Program-made: the position numbers and the translations under genes
In this document: positions 34,508 through 45,975 of the stretch, in pieces
How the letters are laid out: every line of letters starts with the position of its first letter
Numbering within the stretch: the stretch's first letter is position 1
Notes under the pieces: model-generated
Database searches by the model: none
Seen by the model: only the letters and a program-made list of their open reading frames with translations
Told to the model about the DNA's origin: nothing
Assembly: GCA_027922465.2 (NCBI GenBank)
Contig: BQMF02000044.1
Span: 1,054,001-1,118,000 of the forward strand
Reading direction: 5' to 3'
Source of the DNA: Turritopsis dohrnii
Lineage: Eukaryota > Cnidaria > Hydrozoa > Anthoathecata > Oceaniidae
Length of the DNA: 64,000 nt

Positions 34508-35462
34508 ATGGCGTCTCAACAGCACTGTCAAGGTCGACAAAATGTATGGGAGAATGAAAATGATAGTGATGACAATAGAGACCTTTATCAACAACCATTT
34601 TTTTTTAACTTCCACCACAACAACAACACAACAAGTTACGATCCAGAAATTTTTATCAATAACATTCAAACGTATCCAAGCTTATGGAATACCTCAGCAA
34701 GATCACATCATGATCAAACTATTCGACAGAATTGTTGGGAAGAGTTGTCAAAACAATTTGGAAAACCAGGTAACCTACTATTTTATTATTATAGATCATA
34801 TTATGTTGAGGTTTTTGACAGCACTATTTTTCATTTTCCTAATCAATCTAGGTATGTATCTTTCGTATTTTTCTAGTGGAATTCCTGAAAAAAGAATGGA
34901 AAAATATGAAGGAGAATTTTAAAAGGTGCCTGGTCAAGAGATCTAACATGACGAGGTCAGGAGCAGCTGCACACACCTTGCCAAGATGCAAGTATTTTTC
35001 CCAGCTACAATTTCTGCAAGATAAAGTAATGAACAAGGAGACAGAAAGTAATTTATCTCTTTCCAGTCCAGCTCCAACTATTTCATCGATTGGGTCCCCT
35101 GAAAACAGTGAAGATATTTCTGTACCGCTGCTTCATGCTGACACAAGAATTAAAGAAATAGAAACAATGGAACTTATTCTAGATAATACCCAAAATAAAC
35201 CAGAAAGTAGTAATAAAATAACACCGATGCGAAAACGGCAAAAAAAAAGGTGTCAAGCAACTCAGATTCACAGACAGAGATTGACTTACAATTTTTAACC
35301 ACTTTAAAAGATATGAATAATACAACAAAGTCCATGATGTCTTCAGACACAAATAAAGAGGAGCAAAATGATGAAGACTTCTTGTTCTGCCGTAGTCTTG
35401 TTGCAACATTGAAAAGGCTAGGAGGTAGAGAAAATAAAATCGCAAAGATGAAGATTCAATAA
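34508..35462 (+). pseudogene. Harbinger accessory protein, MADF-BESS type, frameshifted
   Basis: Exon 1, 34508-34769, starts MASQQHCQGRQNVWENEND and splices (gtaacc ... tttctag, phase 1) to 34877. The join restores a MADF domain: IFINNIQTYPSLW ... CWEELSKQFGKP-VEFLKKEWKN. The frame stops at 35298, but a +1 shift at the A8 run near 35239-35246 opens a second frame to 35462 ending DEDFLFCRSLVATLKRLG, a clear BESS motif. So one base appears missing in the A-run, or the assembly miscounts it. In PIF/Harbinger elements a companion Myb/MADF protein helps the transposase reach the nucleus and DNA. AATAAA overlaps the BESS stop. Confidence 0.75.
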
Positions 35463-35832
35463 ATTCTGTTTAAACTTGAATATGAAGTTTAGTAATAACA
35501 ATTCCTTGATATACAAGTATCTAAGCGGAATTCCCAAGTATTTGTTTCAAAGTCTATTTGAAAGATATAATTAATCAGTTAGTTTTGACCGTTTTTCATT
35601 CATGTGAAAACACTTTTGGTGCTCTGAGCCATAAATAAATTGTTTTTTAGTTGATACGATATTTCTTGGTTTTTTTGTTCCAATGTATACTAAAAAAAGA
35701 GTCTGTTTTTTTAGTATGATATTTCTTGGGCTTTCATTGTATAACTAACAACTGACAAAGTTTGTTTATTATTTAGAAGTAGACAACAGATTATTTAGGA
35801 AAACTGTATAATGTTGTTGAGATAAAACTTTT

Positions 35833-37164
35833 CTAGTTACTCAAATCAAATGGATCAATTGTCCTGGTAACATATTCCCATTGCCAGCTAACTGCACCAT
35901 CTGTTGAATTGAAATACTCTTTGAAATCTTCACGCGCTTGCTTTGCTGTTCCATCATAGTTATTAGAACCAGTGAAGGAAATAGGGAGTAAACCAGTAAA
36001 ACCAATTGTTTCTGTTCTCCATTGACCAGACCGATATCCCTCTTTATTGTCTTGGTCAACAAAAGCATCTGGACAGTATTCACTATCACCATGTTGTGTT
36101 TGACTGATCATCAGAAAATTGTGAAGTGCAACCACTGCTTTTGTAATGGAGCGAACTTTAGATACCTTTGCAATAATTGGGCGCCTGAAAACTCTAAACC
36201 TGGCTGCAGCTATTCCAAAACAGTTTTCAATAACTCTCCTTGCTCTGGAAAGTCGATAATTGAAAATTTTCCTGGAGTTATCAGCAGCAGTACGAGGGTA
36301 TGGTTTAAGCATGAAATGAGTCATTTGAAACGCATCATCAGCTACAAACACGTATGGATAAGATTTTCGACTTGAGTTAATTGTGGATGGTTTTGGTCCT
36401 TTGATAAGATTCTCATTAATTGCTAGCCCAAGCTTACTGTTTTTATAGACCCCACCATCGCTTTGCCGACCTGCATCACCAATGTCAACCATTGTGAAAG
36501 TGTAATCGGCATCGCAGATGGCCAGGAGAACAATGCTATGAGACTTTTTATAGTTGAAATAATCAGAGCCGCCCCTGGCTGGGGCTTGCATGACGACATG
36601 TTTGCCGTCTATAGCCCCTAGACAGTGTGGAAAGTTCCATTTCAACTCAAATTGCTTTGCGACCGCTTTCCATTTCTCCTCTGAGTTTGGAGTTTCAAGG
36701 TAGTTTCTGGCCAACAGTTCTCTCCACATAACGTCACAAGTCTCACTGATGATACGACCGACAGTAGAAGGGCTTATCCTGTGTTCGGTGGCTATTGTGA
36801 TTTGTGCATCACCAGTCGTTAAATACCGTAAAGTTATGCATAATCTTTCACTCGGTGATGTAACATCTCGTATTTTTGCTGATTTCTTTATGTAAGGTGC
36901 TACCCAAGCTAAAAGTTCTTCAAATCTGGTCGGTGTCATACGAAAATATTTGAAAAAATATGCATGATCAAATAGCATAAGGTCACGAATTAAAGTACTG
37001 TATAAGCCCTTCGCACGTCTTTGTAAAAATGGTGATCTAACCCACATCGATTGTTTTCTTTTCTTTACGATATTATGTGTCCTTCTGATTCTACGCCATA
37101 CAAGGTATGTCACTGCTATAGCAAGATGCTGTCTAAATACAAGCCTTCTGTTCAAAATTGCCAT
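35833..37164 (-). CDS. PIF/Harbinger DDE transposase
   Basis: A single-exon 443-residue frame from ATG 37162-37164. It has the N-terminal helix-turn-helix region (TPTRFEELLAWVAPYI ... ITIATEHRISPSTVGRII) and the DDE_4 catalytic core: GAIDGKHV (first Asp), VDIGDAGRQSDGG (second Asp), SRARRVIENCFGIAAARFRV (Glu). Length and motif spacing fit a full transposase of the HARBI1 kin. It is intact, within the element whose ends are recognisable, so it may still be active. It is convergent with the MADF-BESS gene; TTTATT at 35765-35770 gives a minus-strand poly(A) signal. Confidence 0.93.
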   Translation of the reverse strand: MAILNRRLVFRQHLAIAVTYLVWRRIRRTHNIVKKRKQSMWVRSPFLQRRAKGLYSTLIRDLMLFDHAYFFKYFRMTPTRFEELLAWVAPYIKKSAKIRDVTSPSERLCITLRYLTTGDAQITIATEHRISPSTVGRIISETCDVMWRELLARNYLETPNSEEKWKAVAKQFELKWNFPHCLGAIDGKHVVMQAPARGGSDYFNYKKSHSIVLLAICDADYTFTMVDIGDAGRQSDGGVYKNSKLGLAINENLIKGPKPSTINSSRKSYPYVFVADDAFQMTHFMLKPYPRTAADNSRKIFNYRLSRARRVIENCFGIAAARFRVFRRPIIAKVSKVRSITKAVVALHNFLMISQTQHGDSEYCPDAFVDQDNKEGYRSGQWRTETIGFTGLLPISFTGSNNYDGTAKQAREDFKEYFNSTDGAVSWQWEYVTRTIDPFDLSN

Positions 37165-37318
37165 ACTGCTTGTTTACGTTTTTTTCCAGAGCACAATTTT
37201 GTGATAATCTATAAAATCGCCTTCACTTTCTTCGCGAGAGATCGTTTGCCCGGCGATAACCTCGCGGGCGATATTATCGCCACATCGCATTTTGCTGCTC
37301 TATGGAAATCCACCTTAA

Positions 37319-40300
37319 AGATAATGAACTGTTATAAGTAGAGCTGCGGGGTGCATTGTGCTGATGTCAGCAGTGGGAATCTCTCATTAGAACAGTAGAA
37401 AATAGGTCTGGAACGAGCGACAGAGTTTTAGTTCAAATCAAAATGGCGAATAAGCGTGGTAAACAAATAAAGTTCGCAATCGGGTATCGCAAAAAAGCAG
37501 AGGATTTACTTCAAAAGTTCAAAGTTTTAAGATGAAATTTTAACACAAACTCCAGTTGTTTTGAGTGGCTCTTACTCATCTCAAAGTGATCCTATTTGTG
37601 GTCAACTCATAGGGCTTCACAGGAAGAACATTCCTGCCTCAAAGCATGTCTTGTTTTTTACAAGGTTCTTGAAATCTTAAGAATTTAAGCCTCGTGTTTC
37701 TTATATGCGTGTTTGTTATAAAAAAAGGTGTACATTTTCTTTACAAGAAATTCTGTTTTAAATTTTTTCATGTATATATATATAGAATTTGATAACTCAC
37801 ACTCAGCTTTGACTTTGGCATTTATTTATTTGCTCTTTTTTGCAATTGACAAAGATCTGAACATTGAATGTGTTTCTTTGTAGGCTTGGTACACCAATGC
37901 ATAGATTATACACAGTTCATTCATAGGATAAATTCAGCCAGTCAAGTGCATCATTTTTTTCATTTTTTCAATGATTTCGTCATTTTCATTTCTTTCACCA
38001 AAATTTTATTTGTTTTCATTTTTTATCAGGAACATTATTACCTTTTTCTTTTCAGTTCATTAAAAGATTTTAAAATAGTAAAATTGTACAGAAACAGTTT
38101 AGTTGCTCGAATATCTTTGCCTTCTTTGGAATATTTTCACTATATATATATAATATACAATTTCAAATATATACAACTAAAATACAATTTTGAATACAAA
38201 ATCTTAAATCATGAATTCAGAAAATTTGTATAAATTGATTTTTGATTTTGATTTCTGAATGTTTGTTTTGTTCCTTACTACCTGAATTATAACAACTTTA
38301 TCAAGTAGTGCACCTTCAGATTTTTCAGACTTACCTGGTTTCATTGTGTTTGGAAATTTACATTAGTGCTATTTTATCTCCATGCCATCATTCATTGCTT
38401 TTGTTTATTCCGCATAAAATCGTTTCAATACTATGTTATTAAGAAAAATACATCAAATATTCGAAACGTGTCATTTTTGGCCATTTTATTCTTTAAAATT
38501 GTCATTTTTTGTCACTTTTTATGACATAGATGACTTGACAACCTGTAAATTTGTCCCATAATTAGTATAATTAGTCTTGACCAAAACCATTTAATCAAGT
38601 TTACATTGTTCAGTTGAACATTTCTTTTGTTTTCACATTTGGATCTAAGTTGTGAAGGCAAGGAACGCTATTATCCCGGTAAGGACATTGCTTCAGACAT
38701 CTACCTTTGCATTTGCATGTGCTTCTCACTGCAATGTTTCTTTCCAGACTATTTTCATTACTTATCACCAAATTTATTTTTACTATGTTTTACTATTCTT
38801 ACCAATATCTCTTTAATTTTCAGTGAATTAAGAAATATAATTAGTTGATATACTTGGAAAATGTTATCCTCATCGTCTTCTCTTTCTTCTTCATCATCAT
38901 CATCAACTTCAACTCCAGAAACATTGTACAATGACAAGTGGGTTGCTACCTTAAAATCAGGGAGATATTTAAAAAATTTTTAAATAAAGCTGTTGTTTTT
39001 ATTCTTTGTTTTCTGTTTGATTTAGAAGCAGTTATAAAAATATGATATGAACAATTTTCAGTCACTTCAATAAAACAAGTGTGTGACTACCAGACGATCT
39101 GTCACTTTATCACCGGTAATATACTTACCACAAAAATAAAGCCTGGCACAGGAGTCGAACCTGCTGCACTTGTTTTAGCAAAGTGAATTAAATTGTTAAC
39201 ATATGATGTAGAATCCATTTTCAAATAAGCCAACAGTATTAGTTTATCAAACATAATTTTTCATGATTTATGGTAGACTTTCGTATATATAATTTGTTAA
39301 GAAAGAGTCTGTTTTAAAAGGATTTGATATTTTGATAAATTCATCATGTTTATCAAGATTTATTGATTATTCTTCTTTATTGAAATATTGATTTTTAAAA
39401 AGTTGTATTTTTCAAAAGTTAATTTTTTTGAACATATAAATAAACACGATTATGGTTTTTGTCTGTATAGTCAAGTAAAAACTACCTAGCTTCCTCAGTT
39501 GGGAAAAAGAAACGAAAAAAACCCGATAACGTTATCTATTTTTCTATCTCTTAGTCGTCTTTCTCTTTGAATGAGAGGATGGTATTTCACTTAAGGTTAC
39601 TGTTTCGTTGCTGAAAAAGCAAATCACCATTTTGAATTGCATTAATCTCTAAGTCATCATACGAGGGAATATTGAACTTATTGGTAGCTATATTTTAAAA
39701 ACTAATGGAAAAAAAAGAATACTTATAAGAATACTTATATAGTAGGACTTCACAGCGACTACAGGACATAGAACCACAGTTATGGCTATCATCTTACTAA
39801 AAGCATGGTTCTTGAGTGGGGATTCCCGTACAAAAACTGCTGAGTCATCTTTTCGTGCGACTCTTATCATCGCACATTATCTTTAACAAGAATAACATGC
39901 ATGGTAAAAGGCCACGTGCGTGAACACAATACATTAATAAGAACACTATAACATAATAAAAACCATTGTGCTGAAAATGAGCGTCACATATTTCAACACA
40001 TTGCAGCTTGTAGATATCTTTTCGAATCGAGCTCGTACAATTTTTTTCTTCTCATGCTCTCCTGAATAACTTTCAAAGAAAGTCGACAGTCTGGGAATAC
40101 TATGGAGACGTTTGAAAATGTTCATTCATTTTTTCAAAAGTAATTGAAGAAACCTGTGTTAAAACTGCCTATAAATATTTTCGAAACTCTTCACAATCTT
40201 TTCACCACCATTCATATGATACATAGTTATTATTTGATACATTTAACACATTAAAGTCATAAAAGCTGCTACTTCTTCAACATTCATTTGGAAAATGACT

Positions 40301-40700
40301 TTTATAAATCAAAATCAGTTGAATCAAAAGTTGCATTTAAACATGTCGAGATATCACTTAACAAGAAATCGATAGGTGGAGCACAGCCTTTGGAAGTGTC
40401 AGTACGCTTTGAGATATCTGCATCAGGACGGGACATATGTTAGAAAAAAACTTTGCAAAATGTACCCAATGTATTCCTCCTCATCAAGTATTTATCGACA
40501 TACTAAGAAAGCTACTTATTCTGTCTGGCAAAGAAAGATCACGACAAGTGCCACAACGAAAAGGAACATCTATTCAGCAGCAGACTAACTTAAAGAGATG
40601 ACTACCCTCTTATTCTTCCTCTTATTATAATTACCCAAGTCCTGAGCTGCTTGGTTCATTCGCTGTAAAAAAGAGGTGCCTCACAGTGTACTTACAAAAA
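37319..40700. other. gene-poor AT-rich stretch
   Basis: No supported multi-exon gene. Small ORFs seen: 37444-37536 (MANKRGKQIKFAIGYRKK, good start context, possibly a first exon) and 38861-38983 (Ser-rich, followed at once by AATAAA). Near 39140-39190 on the minus strand, GCAGG-TTCGACT-CCTGT forms an isolated tRNA T arm. Everything else is AT-rich spacer. Confidence 0.4.
38861..38983 (+). other. serine-rich 40-codon ORF, unassigned
   Basis: MLSSSSSLSSS ... STSTPETLYNDKWVATLKS, TAA, with AATAAA overlapping the stop. It may be a terminal exon or a transposon relic. No family recognised. Confidence 0.2.
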
Positions 40701-40703
40701 CTT

Positions 40704-41270
40704 GAACCGACCAGAATCGACCGAAACCCCAGGAACTCAGCATAACCTAGCAGGAACCCATCAAAACCACCAAGAACCAACCAGAACTGGCCACAGACCC
40801 ATCAATAAGGACTCTGAAAACACTACCCGGAACCCAAAAATGAAGCTTTAAAAATCGAAGGTGGGACCCCACACCCAAGACCCTAGTCAGACCCTACTCA
40901 GACATGAGATCCAGGTGCTGAAAGTGTGCACAAAATTCTCTTGAAAATATAAATATTAACACACAGCCTTTTAATTTATTTATAGATAGGCATAAGTAGG
41001 CCCAGAATTAGCAAAATTTTAGAATATGTTAAGGATCAGATCAGGTTCAGGTTGTTAAAGAACAAGGATCATGATTATAGGAGTCATAACATGAAATAAG
41101 AAATCTCCACAACGAGATTGTTTGAGTGCGTTGTTTGTGACAGAAATTTCGGAAATATTACACAGGAGACAACAAAGCACGAAATGTGAAAATGATTAGG
41201 CACTTGTATTGATTAACATTTACATTATCCCGTCGGTATTGACGGGTCTCTGCTGGGTTCTGGTCGGTTC
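40704..41270. mobile_element. inverted-repeat element with GAACCGACCAGAA ends
   Basis: GAACCGACCAGAA occurs near 40704 and as its complement near 41257-41270. From the left end to about 40915 the top strand is strikingly G-poor, with degenerate repeats of the type AGAACCNACCAGAAC. No coding capacity is supported. Confidence 0.5.
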
Positions 41271-42288
41271 ATGTTTTGGTATATAGCGACGCAGCAAACA
41301 TACGCAAAGAGAAGAATGATATGAAACTGTCCATTTTGCAGACCTTGTGTTCATGAGAGAACTATAAGTGATTTTTCACTCGGCGATATCATTGTGCACG
41401 TGACACACATGCTACACATACGTTACATTTAATGATTTAAGAAATCATAGAGAATTTCACAGGTAACACAATTTTTTTACAAAAAGACGTGCTTTTTTAT
41501 GTAACGTGTGTAATGTGTTCCAAGACAGTGTACTTTATTAGAAATTCAACCTAAAAACAAGTGTGATGCATGTTTGGCAAGTGAAACGTGTGAAACACTT
41601 CTATTTCTACTTTTGTTATGTCGCATTTTGTTATGTTGAAGCCATCCTACACTGTGGAGATGTCTTTAAGAAGCAGTCATAACTAAACACAAGTCCATAA
41701 ACTAAAATACAAACAAAATACACAAAGCAATGACTTAAACTGGACTCCAAGAGACCACGACTGTTTCCCAATGGAAGTAAAGGAGTACAGCGAATAATAA
41801 ACACAATTATTTTTATGATGAGATATCTCCCTTGATAATAACCTTGTATTTCACTCTCTATAGTATAGTCCAGTTTATTTCCGCTGCCTTCTAATACTTG
41901 GTACGTTTTTCTTTAGTCCGAATAATCATAACTATGTCTGTACATACTTTCTATAGTTTTGGCTATCAATGGTGTGGCACGGTGACATGGATAACCTTTT
42001 TAAACTTGTTTGGGATTCATTAGCAACTCAAATTTGATGGTATGCTTATTTGTTTATCTCTTTTATTTTTGGAAACCATGACTGACCTTTGTGTGGCTAT
42101 GTGGATCTGATGAGCCATTATGTCTTTATGAATTATCTCTATGTTATTGAACGGCAATTTGAATTCTTTTTAAAAATTTTTAGGCAAGCCTCTGTCTAAT
42201 TGTTTTTTGAATTCAGTCAAGCCCTCAGCGGAAGTTAATTTTGTAGATTGATCCCTGAAAATTATTTCTGTTACGATTATCAGACCAA

Positions 42289-42663
42289 TTACCGTGTTCT
42301 CTCTAATAAGCACCCAGACGCTTATAATTTTTTTTTTGAAATTAGAGGACGCTTATTAGAGAGGGGCACTTATAAAAGCATTTCTAAATGGTCATGCTAG
42401 CTATGAACGAGGCATTGCTTTTTATCATAAAAGAATGAAAAAAAAACAACTGGTTTTTTTATGAAATAAGATCTTGTACTTACAACTTACATTTAAGATC
42501 ACAAAAACATTATCCTACGTTTCTGTTGCAGAATTTTCGCTTTTTGTTCAAAATTTCTAATTACCGCCCGTGCGCTTACTAGATTCTGAGTTATTGTTAA
42601 GTCACTCTAATAAGCGCCCGGGCGCAGACTGGAGAGGGGCGCTAATAAGAGAGCATACGGTAA
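42289..42663. mobile_element. CTCTAATAAGCGCCC-type MITE, copy 1
   Basis: Left end TTACCGTGTTCTCTCTAATA and right end (reverse complement) TTACCGTATGCTCTCTTATT are inverted repeats. The interior repeats GGGGCRCTTATWARAG several times. A diverged copy in the same orientation lies at 45365-45723. Confidence 0.75.
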
Positions 42664-44062
42664 ATGCTTTTGGATTGCACAATAATTTCATGAACAGTGA
42701 TTCATGATGCATAGTCAATATCAATCTACAGAGCCCACTACCCAGGCTTCGTAATATGAAAAAAGCAGGCGTGTGACGTCTCGCATGCCTAATCAAGGAT
42801 TGAAGTGTTTTAGGTGTGCTTATTATCACTCCCCTGCAGCTGTTTAGGCATGTGACAACGTGCGATCCAAGAAATCGTAATAAATTGTTGTATAATTTTG
42901 ATCCCCAGTCAACATGTGTTTAATGATTTTATGAACAGTTATGAAAAAATTTATGAAAGATATCTTCAACTAATGAATGGTTTTGTTCAAAACGTAACAA
43001 AAGTTCATTATTTATTTTCAAAATGCTATTATTATTGTTATTTCTTAAAATAGATATTTCCTGAGTTTTGTTCTTAAACAGCATTACCTCGACCAACTCA
43101 TAGTCACAGTCCCGCCTGATTACACGTGTATATGATGCAGTTGACTTGTGATTGCGAACACAAAATGCTATACGGTTCCATTCCATTCCATTCTCACGAA
43201 ACTCATATCGAATGCAGTGCTATAAATAGTCATAAATAGAGCGTATAGATAAAAGTATTTTTTCAAGCACTTTTGCTAGAGAAGTTTGAGTTATTCAGTC
43301 CAAGGTAGAGCTTGGTGGGGTCCTAGGTGGGCAATGCCTCTGCAATTTTAGCAATTTCGATGTCTAAAAGCAGAGGCCTAATATACCTAGCGTATATGCT
43401 CTATTCATTCTCGATACCAACGTAAGTTATAAACCTTCATCATCAATAATTATCCAATTATGTACGCGCATTTTATCAGTTAACTGCCTTAATTCTCCGT
43501 CATTTACGCTAGCAAAATGCACTTTCATCTTCTTGTCCAGCCATCTTTTTTTACTTTATTTCGTCTAAGCTTATTTCACATAACAAAGTGATTGGAGCTT
43601 GCGTATCAATGATAAGAATCTTCATTCTGTTTTGTTCTGTTGTTTTCTTTTTTACTTGACTAATTGAAGAATATCGATATATCGAGTATATCGTATAAAT
43701 TAACAAAAATATGACCTTATTTCTCAAAAACTGCAGAAGAAAAACTTGAGAACATTTTTGATCTGATATCTAAATAACTTGGCCTTTATTTTCTGAAAAT
43801 TTGGTTTGGTTCCGTGAGGGAGGTTACGAACTGACACAAATGATGTACACGGATCGTGGTCTAAATTGGAAAATTCAATCCTGTAGTTCTGTATTTCAGA
43901 TAGGCAGTGCTTTTGAGTATTTAGTGAGATTCGAGATTGAGAAGACTATTTTTTCTGTTAGACTTAAAACAGTTTTTTCTAACTGTACCGTGTTAATTGC
44001 GCATGGAAAGGGCTCATCTGAAGTCAATGTCAGTAAGGGGTTCAATAATAACGAATAAAGTG
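42664..44062. other. gene-free stretch between mobile elements
   Basis: No supported gene; short ORFs only. AT-rich. Confidence 0.4.
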
Positions 44063-44600
44063 CAGGGGCGGCGGAGCAAATTTTAAGTGGTGGGGCTGAT
44101 GATTTAGTGTCTAAGGGGGCCTCCCATGGTTGGGGGACAACGGATTGGCTAAAACGCAATCATAATTTTTAATTAATTAGGTAATCAAAAAAATATTTTA
44201 GTGGGTAAAAAGTGTACACGTGTCCAAAAGATTTTCCTCAAAATATATCTACCAATTTGCACGAACCGTCCCACAAGTAGTTGAAAGTTTGTTGATGTGG
44301 TTCGGAGTAACACTATCATCCCCCCTTCCACAACAGATAGTTTGATTGATTCCAATTGTTGATCTCTTTTCGGTGAGTACTCGATCAGAACAGCGATTTT
44401 GGCGATGACGTCCATGGTATCTCCAAGAAGCTTCTTTTGCTTTCTGGTCTCCTTCACCGATAGGTTCAATGAGTGACAATGGCAATGGGTACCGACAAGG
44501 CATGGGGAAAAAGTTTAAGTTTTTTGTCTTGCAGGAGTATTTTGTTAAAGAAAACACTTTTTAACAAAAAAGTGCGGGGGCTAAAGCTCCGCCGCCCCTG
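44063..44600. mobile_element. deleted hAT element with CAGGGGCGGCGGAGC ends
   Basis: CAGGGGCGGCGGAGC at the left and its complement at the right; CAGGG-type TIRs are typical of hAT. A transposase fragment lies inside. A clean 8 bp duplication is not visible. Confidence 0.7.
44185..44510 (-). pseudogene. hAT (ZMYM1-like) transposase fragment
   Basis: Minus-strand frame: HCHCHSLNLSVKETRKQKK then LLGDTMDVIAKIAVLIEYSP and KRDQQLESIK. ZMYM1-like hAT transposases have HCxxHxLNLxVxDTxKQ ... EIxKLIKxSPKRDxxFE at this place, so the match is specific although short. Most of the transposase is deleted. Confidence 0.65.
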
Positions 44601-45364
44601 AAGTATATCTATTTTGTAAGTTTTCAATCACTTTGGACATCAAGATGCAAAATACACAAACTTGTCATTTCTATCTCTTGGAATGTATAGAACAATTAAT
44701 GATTTACATTTTTTTTCATTTTTGACGTCGCATATATACCTGCTTTGGTGTTTTCTTAACCCACCTTACAAGAGCTAACATGATTTAACATAAGTTAATT
44801 TTGTGGGTTCATATTTTGAAATTGTGAAATTGTGCTAATGTAAGTTTAACAATTAACTTGTGAGTTCAACCACAGACACACGAACACACATACACACTTA
44901 CTCACCTTAACTGACCTTAACTCATTGTGAGAACTGAGTTTTACTGACTAAATTTAAAATAGATATAATAGAACAATTGACAATTCAAGTTTTTGTTTTG
45001 ATACTAGTAACCCGCGAAAATTTTTTAGACCCAAAACTTTCGTCACCCCATCGCCTGCATTGCCAATCCCAAAAAACGTCAGTTATCCATATTGGTTCTC
45101 GAGATATTTCCCCAAAACCGTCGCGTTCTATTAGGGATGTAATGATTCTGCCGTGATCTTAAAAAAGCTGACGTCACGCCACTTGCTTTTCATGAAAAAT
45201 GTGTCTCTCGCCTCTACGTGATTTTACGCACACATAAGAAGAACTTGACCGCAAAATTTAAATAAATATATCACTCTCTAAAATAAAAGTGGAATGCACA
45301 ACAACGATTATTATAAGATTGACTTGGTATGAAAATGTATCATTGCTCCTCATCTTGAGTTCTT

Positions 45365-45723
45365 GGGGGGGGGGGGGGGGGGGGGACGCTTATAAAAACA
45401 TTTTGAATGGTCATGCCAGCTGTGAACGAAGTATTGCCTTTTATCATAAAAAGCTAAAAACAACTGTATTTTTCATGGCAACGAAATAAGATTTTGCACT
45501 TATAACTTACATTTGGACATCACAAAAATATATTTTTCCATTTCTATTACAGAATTTTCGCTTTTTGATCAAAGTTCTAATTACCGGTCGGGAGCTTATT
45601 AATTTCTGAGTTAATGTTAAGTCACTCTAATAAGCGCTTTTAAAAATATTTTTGACTAGAGGGGGGTGCTTATTAGAGAGGGGCACTTATTGGAGAGGGG
45701 CGCTAGTTAGAGAGAATACGGTA
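45365..45723. mobile_element. CTCTAATAAGCGCCC-type MITE, copy 2, preceded by G21
   Basis: Begins at a run of 21 G (45365-45385), then GACGCTTATAAAAACATTTT and matches copy 1 through the right terminal repeat (AGAGAGAATACGGTA). The left terminal repeat is missing. It lies about 250 bp upstream of the next gene's start. Confidence 0.7.
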
Positions 45724-45938
45724 TTTGTATTTAAATTTATTAAACTTGTTTGACCTCATTTACAATTTCTATACTGATTCTACCTTGTAGTTATTGATAA
45801 AGTATGTTGGCTGTGTGCAGAATTAAAACTATTTTTGTTAAGTGTTTGTAATTGAGATTTATAAGGCTATCATCAACTATCTTAATTATCCTTTTCAGTT
45901 TCTAAAATCAAAATATTAGAAAGAAAGAAAAACTATAG

Positions 45939-45962
45939 ATGGATCAAACTAACTTTACCTGA
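45939..45962 (+). promoter_or_regulatory. possible upstream ORF, 7 codons
   Basis: ATG GAT CAA ACT AAC TTT ACC TGA ends 13 bases before the main ATG at 45976. If it is in the transcript it could dampen translation of the NTPase/FN3/VWA gene. A pyrimidine tract and AG (TTATCCTTTTCAG at about 45886-45898) just upstream could be a 5' UTR splice acceptor. Confidence 0.3.
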
Positions 45963-45975
45963 ATAAGTCGTCCAG

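Larger units (their letters stand above)
34259..37315. mobile_element. complete PIF/Harbinger transposon with TIRs and TAA target duplications
   Basis: Both ends carry AGGTGGATTTCCATAGAGCA as inverted repeats that extend about 45-50 bp (GCAAAATGCG, GTGGCGATAATATCGC) with few differences. The element is flanked by TAA on each side (34256-34258, 37316-37318), the three-base duplication typical of PIF/Harbinger. It carries the two expected genes facing each other: a DDE transposase (minus) and a MADF-BESS DNA-binding protein (plus). Length is 3,057 bp. Confidence 0.92.

Noticed and set aside
37868..38233. 121-codon Phe/Ile-rich ORF
   Set aside because: Composition follows the AT-rich background; the start and end have no gene-like context.
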